IMG/VR virus record: IMGVR_UViG_3300037245_002163
Span: 37,301 to 101,300 of that record
DNA length: 64,000 bases
Direction: 5' to 3' (one strand)
Origin: a virus
Below, piece by piece: positions 1 through 8,039 of the stretch. The position numbers were made by a program, and so were the translations under genes. Each line of letters opens with the position of its first letter. The stretch's first letter is position 1. The notes beneath the pieces are model-generated. The model ran no database searches. It saw only the letters and a list, made by a program, of their open reading frames with translations, and was not told the origin of the DNA.

Positions 1-722
1 CGACGCAAGCGACGCTCGCCACGCGCGCTAGCGAAGCCACGCTCGAAGCGGCGCGAGTGCTGTTGGTATCCCTGGACGGTAAAGACTTCGCCACGGAGAC
101 GACCCAAGTGGCCTTGGGCGTCATTCTGAGCGCCATCGAAGTCAAGGTGGCCACGGAGACTACGCTTGCGACGCGGGCCAGCGAAACCACGCTGGCTCTG
201 ACGAAGGGTGTGCTGGACACGATCTACACACGACAGAACGACCGCAACCAGAAGACCCAGCTCACCAACGGAACCCTCGACGTAACCGTTACGGCCGACG
301 CGTCGATCAACCGCCTACAGATCGCTGGCAAGGTATCGGTCACTGGCGCAATCGCACCCCCGGCCACGACACAAGTGCTCATCCATGCCGACACTCCGCT
401 GACAGTAGGTAGTCACGATTCGGTCTACGTGATTCCTGATGGGGAGGTGTTTCATATTCAAGAGATTCACCAAGGCAATGAAGATCCAACGAAGGGCGCA
501 TCTGTTGAAATCATCTACTACAACGGGACAGAGCACTTGCTTGAACGGGTCTACTCCGCAGGCTCAACGGTGACGATTGGCTACCCGGAGATCAACGCGG
601 CGAGGGATGGAACGTCGATGGTCGGCAACGCAGGCGGCACGAACACGATCATCACTCGCCGCCTAAAGTATTCAGGTTCCAACATTGCAATCGAAACAGA
701 GGTCGTGGGGTACGTTGTATGA
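1..722 (+). CDS. Fibre-like virion protein, 5' end outside window
   Basis: The frame is open from base 3 with no convincing start, so the gene begins left of the window; a GTG at 57 is in frame but upstream sequence codes equally well. The visible N-terminal part is built of short repeats such as ATETTL and ATRASE, spaced like heptad or coiled-coil repeats and common in phage fibre or tail-associated proteins. The rest is Thr/Val/Gly-rich and probably beta-stranded, with no enzymatic motif. Its stop overlaps the next start (ATGA at 719-722), so it is translationally coupled to it. Fibre assignment is inferred from repeats and position. Confidence 0.6.
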   Translation, partial: TQATLATRASEATLEAARVLLVSLDGKDFATETTQVALGVILSAIEVKVATETTLATRASETTLALTKGVLDTIYTRQNDRNQKTQLTNGTLDVTVTADASINRLQIAGKVSVTGAIAPPATTQVLIHADTPLTVGSHDSVYVIPDGEVFHIQEIHQGNEDPTKGASVEIIYYNGTEHLLERVYSAGSTVTIGYPEINAARDGTSMVGNAGGTNTIITRRLKYSGSNIAIETEVVGYVV

Positions 723-1966
723 GGGTGCTCTACATCGAGTACGCGCTTTGGAAGCAGATCACGCAGACGCGGGGCTTCACCGCGTTCCATGAGGTCGTCA
801 CAACGGATACCTTGCGGGTGTGGTCGGGAATGCCCGAAGTGGTCTACGCCGCCGACGTGGAGCCCGCCAACTTCGCGGACTGGCAGGCCGCCTTCCCCAG
901 CTCGACCCTTGTGCTGGGCGAGGATACTGCGCTTGCGAATATCGCGGGCCTTGGCGCTACGCTGCAACCCCGAAGTGCGGATGGCACGCCGCAAACGGCG
1001 GGTCAAAATCTCACGCTGGGCCAGCTCGCTTTCACGCGAGCGGACGACGGCACTGAGCCCATGAACGTCAACGGCGAGGCTTCCGGCACTCCCGTGAACC
1101 TTTGGAACGGCACGGGTGGCGGTGATACCGGAGCTGACTGGCCCGCATCGGGCACCGGATCAGAGCAAGCCGCAGCGGACGCCGGGGCCGGCACAAACGG
1201 CTGGGATACCGGGGTCGCTGCGCAGAACGACGCTACCGATTTCGACAACGGCTCCCTAGTGGATGTGGATGCGCTCTACGGCGATTTGCAGTTTCAGATC
1301 AATCCGCAGGCGTGGCCCGCAACTTCACGGCTTCGGGTCGGGTTTCTCGATGCGTCGAACAATCTCGTGGGCAACTGGCGTCGGGCCGAAAACTACACGA
1401 CGAATATGGATCTCGGCATTTGGCAGCCCGTGTCGATTCCGATCGTGGACTTTGCGCTCACAGGGCAAGTGCAAAAGCTCCACTTTGAGTACCGGAGTAC
1501 CAGCGGGCAGCACCACTACTTCGACGATATCAAGCTCGTGCCATCGGGTGGGAACGGTCCCTACCGCTTTCGGGTGGCCGCGCCTAATGCGCTCACGCGC
1601 TACCACGTATCGATGATTGTGTTCATGGTGAGCGGCCCAACCGCGGGCTGGACTTCGACCAGCTTTGCGAACATTTCGGCGCTCTCGAAGGGGGTCATTT
1701 TGCGCCAGCGCCGGATCTCCGATGGGGCCGTGCTTTGGAGCTTCAACTCAAAGGATAATGTGGAGCTGTTCGGTCGCTACCATCCCCAAGACGATATTGA
1801 GTTCGCCGATGGCACTTTGCTTGTCGGGTTCATGGTCAAGCCCGGCAAGGCGAGCATCGTGGTGAGCGATGACGCGGTGTTGGAGTTCGTAGTGCGGGAT
1901 GACTTGAGCGCACTGGCCGCCGCCCGCGCATTCGCGCACTACGGGGTAGAGGTACTAGAGCCATGA
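719..1966 (+). CDS. Putative fibre or adhesin structural protein
   Basis: A 415-residue protein coupled by ATGA overlap to both neighbours. Residues about 100-160 are a Gly/Asp/Ala-rich low-complexity linker. Residues about 165-265 look like a beta-sandwich of carbohydrate-binding type, with alternating hydrophobic strands and an HHYFDDI motif that could bind calcium or sugar. A second beta-rich domain fills the C-terminus. No catalytic motif or signal peptide is seen. It lies between a repeat-rich fibre-like protein and a patatin phospholipase, consistent with a host-surface-contact cluster. The sugar-binding idea is inference only. Confidence 0.5.
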   Translation: MRVLYIEYALWKQITQTRGFTAFHEVVTTDTLRVWSGMPEVVYAADVEPANFADWQAAFPSSTLVLGEDTALANIAGLGATLQPRSADGTPQTAGQNLTLGQLAFTRADDGTEPMNVNGEASGTPVNLWNGTGGGDTGADWPASGTGSEQAAADAGAGTNGWDTGVAAQNDATDFDNGSLVDVDALYGDLQFQINPQAWPATSRLRVGFLDASNNLVGNWRRAENYTTNMDLGIWQPVSIPIVDFALTGQVQKLHFEYRSTSGQHHYFDDIKLVPSGGNGPYRFRVAAPNALTRYHVSMIVFMVSGPTAGWTSTSFANISALSKGVILRQRRISDGAVLWSFNSKDNVELFGRYHPQDDIEFADGTLLVGFMVKPGKASIVVSDDAVLEFVVRDDLSALAAARAFAHYGVEVLEP

Positions 1967-2685
1967 GTATCAGCATGAAGCGGTCGCCCGTGACGAGCGA
2001 TGGTCGACCCATCTACCTCACGAGCCGATTTCGAGGCAACGTCGATCCGTTCTTCGCGGGCTCAGGGGATAATGAGAACGGGCGCGGGCAAGACGATCTG
2101 TTTTGCTTGCATTGGGCGACGGCGCCAACCGAGGCCGAAGACAAGACGCAAACCTTTGGGTTCTGCGACTGGATCTACATCGCCAAGGGCACGGTGCAGT
2201 GGTGCAACGCGGGGCCGGGGGATTACGTGAGCTTTCACGCGTTCGCGCCAGCGACCACGGTCACGCCGAACACGGATGCGGGCAACTGCAATCTCGTAGC
2301 CACGGGCTTGGGGTTCAACACCATTATCCCCGCAGCGGGCAACGGCTCACACGACTACGCCGACCCCGTTCCGGTCCCGGCCTTCAATGCAGCCGGCGAG
2401 CCCAACGGGCACTGGCTATGGAGCGAGCCCGACGCCGGCAAGGGCGACATGACGTTCAAGGGCGACGGCGCTCAAATGTATAACCTCTACGACGCTACGC
2501 TCCCGTTGGTCTATTGGATCAAAAAGCTCCCGTTGATCGGCAACCATAGTGCGTTGCTCCAACCCGAAACCAAGGCCCGTAAGGTGCTCCCCCATTGGAA
2601 GTTCAAAGTGACCGTCCACAACGAATCGCTAGGCGCGCTCCAAGCGACCTGGCATTTGGATTGCGCACGGAAGAGCACGTTATGA
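1963..2685 (+). CDS. Hypothetical protein of the fibre cluster
   Basis: A 240-residue protein whose ATG overlaps the preceding TGA. It is rich in Trp, Gly, Asn and Asp with few Lys or Arg before residue 180, which suggests a beta-rich virion protein. No recognised domain, signal peptide or membrane segment. The last 40 residues contain a basic stretch around a paired WKFKV strand. It may be an accessory fibre subunit or decoration, but nothing beyond context supports that. Confidence 0.45.
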   Translation: MSISMKRSPVTSDGRPIYLTSRFRGNVDPFFAGSGDNENGRGQDDLFCLHWATAPTEAEDKTQTFGFCDWIYIAKGTVQWCNAGPGDYVSFHAFAPATTVTPNTDAGNCNLVATGLGFNTIIPAAGNGSHDYADPVPVPAFNAAGEPNGHWLWSEPDAGKGDMTFKGDGAQMYNLYDATLPLVYWIKKLPLIGNHSALLQPETKARKVLPHWKFKVTVHNESLGALQATWHLDCARKSTL

Positions 2686-2706
2686 GTAGCACGCAAAGGG
2701 GGGTTT

Positions 2707-3612
2707 ATGCGCGCACTGGTTTTAGGGGGAGGGGGCAGTAAGGGTCCGTATCATTTAGGTGCGATCACTTCGCTGCTTTCGCAGGGATACCGATTTGACT
2801 TGTTCGCGGGGGTGAGCGTGGGGGCGCTCATGGCCGCATACCTAGCGCAGTTCGATGACCGCGATGTGCTCATAGGCCATCGCGCGTTGGTCGATATCAT
2901 GATGCGGCTCAACACGACTGACGTGTGGCGCAATTGGAAGTTCTGGCGTCGCGTCGCCGGCCTTTGGAAGACGAGCATCTACAACTCATCGGGGCTCCAT
3001 GCGCTCATCGAAAAGAGCGTGGACCCAAAGAAGATCCGTGAGAGCGGTAAGAAGCTGCGCATCGGCGCCGTGGATCTCTACAGTCGCGGGTACGAAGTGT
3101 TCGATGAGACCTATGTTCCGCTCAACAAAGCCATCGCCGCCAGTGCTTCACTGCCGTTCGCATTCTCGCCCGTGAGCATGGGCGGGAGCTTGTGGGTCGA
3201 CGGGGGTGTACGCGCCATGACGCCTTTGGCATCGGCTATCGAAGCGGGAGCAACCGACATAGTGGCGATCACGCTACAGCCCAAAGAGGCGAGCTTGAAG
3301 TTCAAAGACAAACCGAACGCGCTCGACATTGGGCTGCATTCGATTGATCTCATGAGCGACGAGATCGTGACGAAGGATATCAAGATCGCGCAGCTCTACA
3401 CGAAGATCAGGGGCCTAGAGCTACAGCTCGCCGGGGCGTGCGGCCATGCGCTCGACCACACCACGAACAAGCGGGCCGTGAAGGTGCTGCACATCCGGCC
3501 GCAGTTCGCCTTGAACGAGGATAGCGCCAAGTTCATGCCCGCCGAAGCCGTTCGCCTGTACCAACAGGGCCAGGAAGACGCTCAGCATGCGGTGTTTTTG
3601 GCCACGCCTTGA
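2707..3612 (+). CDS. Patatin-like phospholipase
   Basis: All patatin signatures are visible: the Gly-rich oxyanion loop GGGGSKG at residues 7-13, the nucleophile elbow GVSVG with Ser37, and the DGG motif with Asp165, forming the Ser-Asp dyad. At 301 residues it is about the size of a single-domain bacterial patatin, and no signal peptide is present. The family hydrolyses acyl chains from phospholipids. The start is an ATG after a purine-rich AAAGGGGGG. The gene follows three fibre-like genes in the same direction with a short gap, so it could act on host membranes at entry or lysis, or in the cytoplasm. Family is well supported; role is inferred. Confidence 0.9.
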   Translation: MRALVLGGGGSKGPYHLGAITSLLSQGYRFDLFAGVSVGALMAAYLAQFDDRDVLIGHRALVDIMMRLNTTDVWRNWKFWRRVAGLWKTSIYNSSGLHALIEKSVDPKKIRESGKKLRIGAVDLYSRGYEVFDETYVPLNKAIAASASLPFAFSPVSMGGSLWVDGGVRAMTPLASAIEAGATDIVAITLQPKEASLKFKDKPNALDIGLHSIDLMSDEIVTKDIKIAQLYTKIRGLELQLAGACGHALDHTTNKRAVKVLHIRPQFALNEDSAKFMPAEAVRLYQQGQEDAQHAVFLATP

Positions 3613-3638
3613 CTACCTAATCGACCGTCTATTATGCT
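3609..3638 (+). promoter_or_regulatory. Sigma70-like promoter, very short leader
   Basis: A -35-like TTGACT at 3609-3614 and TATGCT at 3633-3638 are separated by 18 bp; an overlapping TATTAT at 3630 gives 15 bp. The ATG at 3645 starts 6 bases after the -10 element, so the transcript would be leaderless or nearly so. Confidence 0.45.
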
Positions 3639-3644
3639 GGGGAT

Positions 3645-4301
3645 ATGGAGCCCCACTACCCATGGGACGATGAGCCCAACGTCGGCGCGACCGATGCGTA
3701 CGGGTATCGCTGCCGGCTGCGGCGCAATACGGACCTAGGAACGTGGTGCGGCTACGTGGTTATCCCCGCCGATCATCCGTGGTACGGGGTCTCGCTCTCC
3801 GACCTTGACGACGTGCGCGTGCATGGCGGCGTGACCTACTCCGGCGATAATCTGTACGAAGGGGAATGGGTCATAGGCTTCGACTGCGGCCATGCGTTCG
3901 ATCTGATCCCCAAGCTCATGACGGGCGAGCTGGGGAACGAGCCCCCGCTAGGCCCGCAAGGGATCTACCGGGACTACGACTACGCGATGGGCGAAGCCGC
4001 CGCGATAGCGCAGCAAGCGCAGCAAGCCGTGGCCAATCCCGATGACCCGCTCGACCGCAGCGACGAAGAGCTGACGCGTGCGCTCAAAAGGCTCCGCGGC
4101 GAAGTCGTGGCAAAGGCTCCCGAGCCCGGAGCGCCGCCAGAGTACGTGCGGCACCCGGACGAGACCGATGGGGAGTTCAAGCGGCGTATCATCGAAGACA
4201 ATGCCCGCGTCGCTGCCGGCATGGCGCCCCGTAGGCGCCCCAAGCTCTCCGCCGCCGCCGAAGCACGCATCGATGACCCGGAGCGCAAAGACCCATGGTA
4301 G
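3645..4301 (+). CDS. Hypothetical protein with DLSDEEL-type motif
   Basis: A 218-residue protein not recognised. Residues 1-105 form a compact Trp/Tyr/Gly-rich domain. Residues 125-140 are Ala/Gln-rich helix. Around residue 145 is DRSDEELTRALKRLRGE, close copies of which occur in the next genes. The C-terminus is Pro/Arg-rich and probably disordered. It starts immediately after a promoter-like sequence and overlaps the following gene by 7 bases. The shared motif suggests the group acts on, or binds to, a common partner. Confidence 0.55.
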   Translation: MEPHYPWDDEPNVGATDAYGYRCRLRRNTDLGTWCGYVVIPADHPWYGVSLSDLDDVRVHGGVTYSGDNLYEGEWVIGFDCGHAFDLIPKLMTGELGNEPPLGPQGIYRDYDYAMGEAAAIAQQAQQAVANPDDPLDRSDEELTRALKRLRGEVVAKAPEPGAPPEYVRHPDETDGEFKRRIIEDNARVAAGMAPRRRPKLSAAAEARIDDPERKDPW

Positions 4302-4999
4302 GGGATAATGACGACACCACGGATCTGAGCGATGCGGCGCTCATGCGACGGCTCAAAAGGCTACGCGGCGAAGACGCACCAGAGCCCGAACCCAAGCCGA
4401 AGCGCGAGCGCAGCGCGTTCGATGGGATCGATCTGGGGATCGCGCCCCCGTATGAGCTGCCCGACTTGCATGAGCATGGGCTCATCGCGATGGATCATGA
4501 AATGAGCCGTTCGGAGCGGCACGATGCGATCGAGCATCGGCTCACGTGCAAGGTCATTCACGATGACATGGCCGAAGAGATTCAGAAGAGCATGCGCTTC
4601 GACCTACGGCTGCACCTTCCCGGCATGTTCCAACATACCAGCGCGGTTGTGTGCGAACGCTACGATGCTGGCACGCGCACGGCCGTGTTCCGGCCCATCG
4701 AAGAGCTGCCCCCGGTCCCGAAGCTCGTGCCCATGCCGGAGCCCACGGAGCCCGTGCTGTTGATCATCGGTCGAAGTGACCGCGCCGAAGAGTTTGCGCG
4801 GGTCCGCAATGTGGCTTGGAAGTCGGTTCGAACGAGCCGCGATTTGCGGGGCCATGCGCCCGGTACGAAGCTGATCGTGCTCGATGAGGGCTACCCGCAC
4901 AGCCCCGAAGAGCTGGAAAAGCTGTTGGCGTTGGCCGCCGACCGCGGCTACGAAGCGGAGATGGTGACCTTCGGCCGCACGTCCCCCTCCGAGTTCTGA
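4295..4999 (+). CDS. Hypothetical protein, DLSDAAL motif plus Rossmann-like C-terminus
   Basis: A 234-residue protein starting inside the end of the upstream gene. Residues 9-27 carry the shared motif (DLSDAALMRRLKRLRGE), followed by an acidic/basic proline-rich linker. The last 75 residues alternate strand and helix (VLLIIGRSD, then a strand KLIVLDEG, then a helix) as in a small Rossmann-like or flavodoxin-like domain, though no classical nucleotide-binding glycine motif is obvious. Function unknown. Confidence 0.5.
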   Translation: MVGDNDDTTDLSDAALMRRLKRLRGEDAPEPEPKPKRERSAFDGIDLGIAPPYELPDLHEHGLIAMDHEMSRSERHDAIEHRLTCKVIHDDMAEEIQKSMRFDLRLHLPGMFQHTSAVVCERYDAGTRTAVFRPIEELPPVPKLVPMPEPTEPVLLIIGRSDRAEEFARVRNVAWKSVRTSRDLRGHAPGTKLIVLDEGYPHSPEELEKLLALAADRGYEAEMVTFGRTSPSEF

Positions 5000-5059
5000 T
5001 TATCCTTTGGTTGCGGTGGTGGCTTGGGAGCCTTGTCCGCTTCGTTTAGTTCCCCCCAT

Positions 5060-5089
5060 TTGCTCATACTTCATAGTCTGGCGTACGAT
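5060..5089 (+). promoter_or_regulatory. Sigma70-like promoter, possible leaderless start
   Basis: TTGCTC at 5060-5065 and TACGAT at 5084-5089 are 18 bp apart in the 97-bp gap after 4999. The ATG at 5097 lies 7 bases after the -10 element, while an in-frame ATG at 5088 falls inside it. This favours 5097 as the start. Confidence 0.4.
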
Positions 5090-5096
5090 GAGCCGT

Positions 5097-5486
5097 ATGG
5101 CCTCAGAAGAGAGCACTGTTGACCTGAGCGACGAAGAGCTGACGCAACGGCTTCGACTCGCGCGTGGGCAGAGTGCGGTGCGGGCTGCCACGGCCGACTC
5201 GATTGCCGATCAGCTTCGCAAGGGAGCCGACGCGATGAAGATCCGCGGCGTGAGCATTGACTCCGTGCTCATCGATGATCCGATCAGGGATATCGATCTC
5301 GTTCCGCTGCCGTCGATTACCGACCCTTACGACCCGAGCGTGTACGAACACAAGATCGAGCCCTATTGGGGAACGAGCACGGGGCGAATCACGACGCCGT
5401 ACGTTAGCCACACGGATATTGACGTGAAGGTGAGCGCCAACAGCACCGACCTACGCTTCGACAATTGCACCGGGGAAACGAAATGA
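5097..5486 (+). CDS. Hypothetical protein with DLSDEEL motif
   Basis: A 129-residue protein when started at 5097; a longer frame reaches back to 5007 but its extra N-terminus lies in promoter sequence and does not look protein-like. The motif DLSDEELTQRLRLARGQ is near the N-terminus, shared with the two preceding genes. The centre is acidic with a repeated ID/DI pattern. Function unknown. The stop overlaps the next ATG (ATGA at 5483-5486). Confidence 0.5.
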   Translation: MASEESTVDLSDEELTQRLRLARGQSAVRAATADSIADQLRKGADAMKIRGVSIDSVLIDDPIRDIDLVPLPSITDPYDPSVYEHKIEPYWGTSTGRITTPYVSHTDIDVKVSANSTDLRFDNCTGETK

Positions 5487-5704
5487 GCGTCGAAGACCGC
5501 AGAGTACGCGACGCCGCTATCGAGTTAGCCGAAGCCACGCTCGACATGCTGAGCCGCCGCAACGCCCATCCGGTGTTGCACGTGAAACGTGCTTATCGCG
5601 CCGAAGTGACCGCGCTCAAAGAAGAGCAGTTCATGGTCAAGCTCATGACGTACCAACAGCGCAAGCGGCGACTGACGAGCGAAGCCTCAAAAGACCGTGT
5701 ATAA
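5483..5704 (+). CDS. Small helical protein, unknown
   Basis: A 73-residue, strongly helical and charged protein. The ATG at 5483 overlaps the upstream TGA, which is preferred to an upstream TTG at 5465. Basic residues cluster at the C-terminus (QQRKRRLTSE), compatible with nucleic-acid binding, but no family is recognised. Confidence 0.5.
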   Translation: MSVEDRRVRDAAIELAEATLDMLSRRNAHPVLHVKRAYRAEVTALKEEQFMVKLMTYQQRKRRLTSEASKDRV

Positions 5705-5718
5705 AGCCCGCGGGGGCC

Positions 5719-5931
5719 ATGGATCTGGAGACGTTCGTAGAGCACGCGGCACGTTATGCCGCGTTGCAAAAGAAGCTCACTCGTAAAGCGTTGCTGCAAG
5801 CGATTGACGGGCGGGATAGTCTGCACCCGGAGGACGCGGATCACTTGGCTGACTTTCTCGATGAGATCAGTGCTGACTTGAGCGATGAGGGGGAGACCCT
5901 TCGACTCGCAGAAGCGGTGCGCGGAAGATAA
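5719..5931 (+). CDS. Small helical protein, variant DLSDE motif
   Basis: A 70-residue acidic helical protein. Its C-terminal DLSDEGETLRLAEAVRG resembles the DLSDEEL...RLKRLRG motif of the upstream genes, extending that group to four. The first 40 residues are helix-forming. No known domain. Confidence 0.45.
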   Translation: MDLETFVEHAARYAALQKKLTRKALLQAIDGRDSLHPEDADHLADFLDEISADLSDEGETLRLAEAVRGR

Positions 5932-5938
5932 CCCAGCC

Positions 5939-6121
5939 ATGGAACCGAACGACCTTCGATGCTTGGTGACAAACAACGCGTGCAGCGCGGATTGCACGTG
6001 CGTCAACTGCCAGCTTCACGCGCAGTTCAATCAGCATTTCAGCGGTACGGCGAGCGGACCCCATGAGGCGCCAAAGGATAATGAGCCTGAGTGGTGGGAG
6101 TTACCGGGGGGTAGCTTGTGA
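5939..6121 (+). CDS. Small cysteine-rich protein, putative zinc ribbon
   Basis: A 60-residue protein from ATG 5939. Four cysteines within 15 residues (CSADCTCVNC) suggest a compact zinc site. It ends in an acidic tryptophan-rich tail (EPEWWELPGG). It overlaps the next GTG by 4 bases. The codons for KDNEP contain a copy of the GGATAAT heptamer. Function unknown. Confidence 0.5.
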   Translation: MEPNDLRCLVTNNACSADCTCVNCQLHAQFNQHFSGTASGPHEAPKDNEPEWWELPGGSL

Positions 6122-6489
6122 GTGTGCAGAGCGCCTTCGACAAGTTGAACGCCCGCCGCATCGCCCTTGTCGTCCGTAAGCTGGACGGTGGGCTCGATGC
6201 GGAGCACACGGCGGAGCTAGAGGCCGTGACGGTGCGCTGCGATGCGGTGGTCAACGCGCTGTTCCCCGTGCCGAGTCTCGAAGAGATTGGGAAGCGTCTT
6301 GGCCTTGCCGGGCTCGAAGACCGGGAAGACCGCCAGCTCGAAATGCTCTTCGCATGTGCGCCACCCGATTGCTCATGGTGCGGAGCCCCGCATGAGGGAG
6401 GGCCGGAGTGTTGCGAGGATAATGAGCGGAGCGAGGGGCCAGCCGGGGGAGCCGCTGAGAGCCAGTGCAGCCGAACGGGACCGTCCTAA
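6118..6489 (+). CDS. Hypothetical protein with CxxC cluster
   Basis: A 123-residue protein starting at GTG 6118, overlapping the upstream stop. The N-terminal 75 residues are helical. CSWC followed 11 residues on by CC forms a possible zinc knuckle, and the C-terminal 30 residues are low-complexity. A GGATAAT copy lies in the codons for EDNER. The following gene starts directly after its stop. Confidence 0.45.
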   Translation: MSVQSAFDKLNARRIALVVRKLDGGLDAEHTAELEAVTVRCDAVVNALFPVPSLEEIGKRLGLAGLEDREDRQLEMLFACAPPDCSWCGAPHEGGPECCEDNERSEGPAGGAAESQCSRTGPS

Positions 6490-6903
6490 ATGGGCCGAAA
6501 GAAGATATCTACGACCGTTTATGTGGAACCTGAGCAAGACATTGCGCTCAAAAAGCTCCGTGATCGCACGGGTATTCCGATGGCCGTGCTCATCCGTGAC
6601 GCCATCGATACGATGCTCCGCCGCTGGGAGAACGAGCATGACGTGCTCGACCACGTGGATCAGCTTGTGGCTGAGAAGCGCAAAGAGGCCGACGATGCGC
6701 ACCGCCACGCCGATATCATGGTCGAAGAGCTGGACGTGCTGGCGGAGCACTGCCGGCAAGTCGAGTCAGAGCGCGATCAGTGCCGCAATCTGGTCCAGCA
6801 CTACCGTGGCGCGCTCAGAGGGGTCCAGGGCCGCCTGAGCGACCTTCTGACGGCTTCGCCGAGCTTCTACCTAGACCAAGACGATGAAAAAGAAGAGCCC
6901 TAA
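6490..6903 (+). CDS. Ribbon-helix-helix DNA-binding protein with coiled coil
   Basis: Residues 1-45 have the ribbon-helix-helix pattern of CopG/Arc-type proteins: a short basic strand (KKISTTVYV), a helix containing ALKKLRDRTG, a turn at GIP, and a second helix MAVLIRDAID. Residues 50-115 are a charged coiled coil. Such proteins dimerise and bind operator DNA through the strand, so it could regulate this cluster. The coiled-coil extension is longer than in a minimal repressor. Confidence 0.7.
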   Translation: MGRKKISTTVYVEPEQDIALKKLRDRTGIPMAVLIRDAIDTMLRRWENEHDVLDHVDQLVAEKRKEADDAHRHADIMVEELDVLAEHCRQVESERDQCRNLVQHYRGALRGVQGRLSDLLTASPSFYLDQDDEKEEP

Positions 6904-6905
6904 GC

Positions 6906-7091
6906 GTGGCTGATAGGCCCCCGCGCGAAGATATCCTGTTGGAGCGTATCGAGCGGGCCAAAGAGGCCCTTGTGCGGCTACGCTCCAACTGCGCCCAACA
7001 AGTGGCTTTCGTCGAATCGCTCGAAGAGACCTACACGAAGTGGTTCGGCGACAAAGAGGATACCAAGCCTCAGAAGCTCCCCGAACGCTAG
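6906..7091 (+). CDS. Small helical protein, unknown
   Basis: A 61-residue protein starting at GTG 6906, two bases after the previous stop. It is a single long charged helix with heptad spacing and may be a partner of the coiled-coil protein upstream. Its stop overlaps that of a convergent gene on the other strand. Confidence 0.45.
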   Translation: MADRPPREDILLERIERAKEALVRLRSNCAQQVAFVESLEETYTKWFGDKEDTKPQKLPER

Positions 7092-7252
7092 GCGTAGCGC
7101 CCCTTGAACCACGTGTGGCATCCGCAGTGCTCACAGACGGCGGGATTGGTGACGACGTGCACGGGCTTCTGGCACGAGGCGCAGCGAGGGATGGGACGGT
7201 AGCGAGGCCGGCGAACCTTGCGCACGAGCCAAAACAGCAACCGACCCCCCAT
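7088..7252 (-). CDS. Small basic zinc-ribbon protein
   Basis: A 54-residue reading frame from ATG 7252. The N-terminus is hydrophobic then very basic (FWLVRKVRRPRYRP). It is followed by CASC and, 14 residues on, CEHC, the paired CxxC knuckles of a zinc ribbon, ending in a Trp-containing strand. No clear Shine-Dalgarno is seen, but the motif spacing is convincing. Its stop overlaps the convergent + strand gene by 3 bases. Confidence 0.55.
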   Translation of the reverse strand: MGGRLLFWLVRKVRRPRYRPIPRCASCQKPVHVVTNPAVCEHCGCHTWFKGRYA

Positions 7253-7509
7253 GAATCAAGGGTGTCATAAGCCGCTGAAAAAATCCTTGGCGTCGCCCGT
7301 GCGGTGAATCTGATCCCGTGTGAGGGGGTCACGCTGAACCCGACCCTGTTTTTGCGCTGCGGGCGATCACCAAGGAAGGGGAATGACCGTAACCTAAGCG
7401 CCGCCCAAGGTAGTGTCAATATCCCTTAGCAGCTCGACACAAGCGTGGCGATGATGAAGCCGGCGGCCATGGTCAAGCCGAATGCGGTTTCGAGGTCCAC
7501 ACTTGAAGG
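7253..7509. other. Mostly non-coding stretch
   Basis: No gene of normal size is supported. A 24-codon GTG frame on the - strand (7426-7500) encodes a mainly hydrophobic peptide (TMAAGFIIATLVSSC core). It might be a second tiny membrane peptide after 7510-7632 but has no ribosome-binding site. No promoter or terminator is evident. Confidence 0.3.
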
Positions 7510-7632
7510 CTACGTGATCACGCACCCGACCGCAGCGGCGCCGAGCACTGCGCCCAAAAGACTTCCGCTCATGAGGTAGAGCGAGACGAGCGTAAAGCCC
7601 AAGCACGTCAATCCACGAAATGGTCGATTCAT
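7510..7632 (-). CDS. Tiny single-span membrane peptide
   Basis: A 40-residue frame from ATG 7632 with GGGGA 6 bases upstream. After MNRPFRG comes a hydrophobic stretch to the C-terminus (LVSLYLMSGSLLGAVLGAAA core), long enough for one or two membrane passes. Short peptides of this type in phages are often holin-related or host-modulating, but nothing proves it here. Confidence 0.4.
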   Translation of the reverse strand: MNRPFRGLTCLGFTLVSLYLMSGSLLGAVLGAAAVGCVIT

Positions 7633-7649
7633 AATCATCCCCAAGCCCC

Positions 7650-7679
7650 CTGCGGACACACGCTAGCATGCGGTACACT
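7650..7679 (+). promoter_or_regulatory. Possible promoter for the 7703 peptide
   Basis: CTGCGG at 7650-7655 and TACACT at 7674-7679 are separated by 18 bp. The spacer ACACGCTAGCATGCGG resembles the spacers of the - strand promoters at 14.6 and 47.8 kb. Confidence 0.35.
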
Positions 7680-7702
7680 CACTCGCTGGGGGGACACAAC
7701 CT

Positions 7703-7792
7703 ATGCTTACCGATGAACGCAACGGGCTCGCATTGCTCATGATCTCAGGGATGGTCGCGCTCGCGTACCAAACCGTCGCAGTAGGGTGGTGA
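7703..7792 (+). CDS. Tiny hydrophobic peptide
   Basis: A 29-codon frame with GGGGGG about 9 bases before ATG 7703. After MLTDERNG it is hydrophobic (LALLMISGMVALAYQTVAV), enough for one membrane span. It is an isolated + strand gene between divergent - strand genes, with a promoter-like sequence just upstream. Supported by RBS and promoter position only. Confidence 0.35.
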   Translation: MLTDERNGLALLMISGMVALAYQTVAVGW

Positions 7793-7799
7793 CGCCGGC

Positions 7800-8039
7800 T
7801 TAGTGCGTGGTCCGTATATCCCCGGTCTCGATGAACGCGAGCGCCAGATCGTCGGAGCATCCTTCGGCGAAAAAGCGTTCTGCGCCATTGAGACCGGGGC
7901 GGAACAAGAGCCATCCATGAGTGGTGTAGCGGGCGAATCGGTCGCCCTTGATGGCGCTTACGTGACGAAAACCGACGTGTAAATGCGCATCCGCTTCGCC
8001 GAATGCGGTACGGAGTTGCGCGAGTCGATCAGGGGACAT
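7800..8039 (-). CDS. Hypothetical protein
   Basis: A 79-residue protein from ATG 8039, preceded by AAAGGA. Mixed alpha/beta composition with an aromatic centre (YTTHGWLLF) and no recognised motif. It is the last normal-sized gene of the leftward accessory block. Confidence 0.45.
   Translation of the reverse strand: MSPDRLAQLRTAFGEADAHLHVGFRHVSAIKGDRFARYTTHGWLLFRPGLNGAERFFAEGCSDDLALAFIETGDIRTTH

Noticed and set aside
5007-5096. Upstream extension of the 5097 gene
   Set aside because: Includes promoter-like elements and encodes a sequence unlike the rest of the protein.
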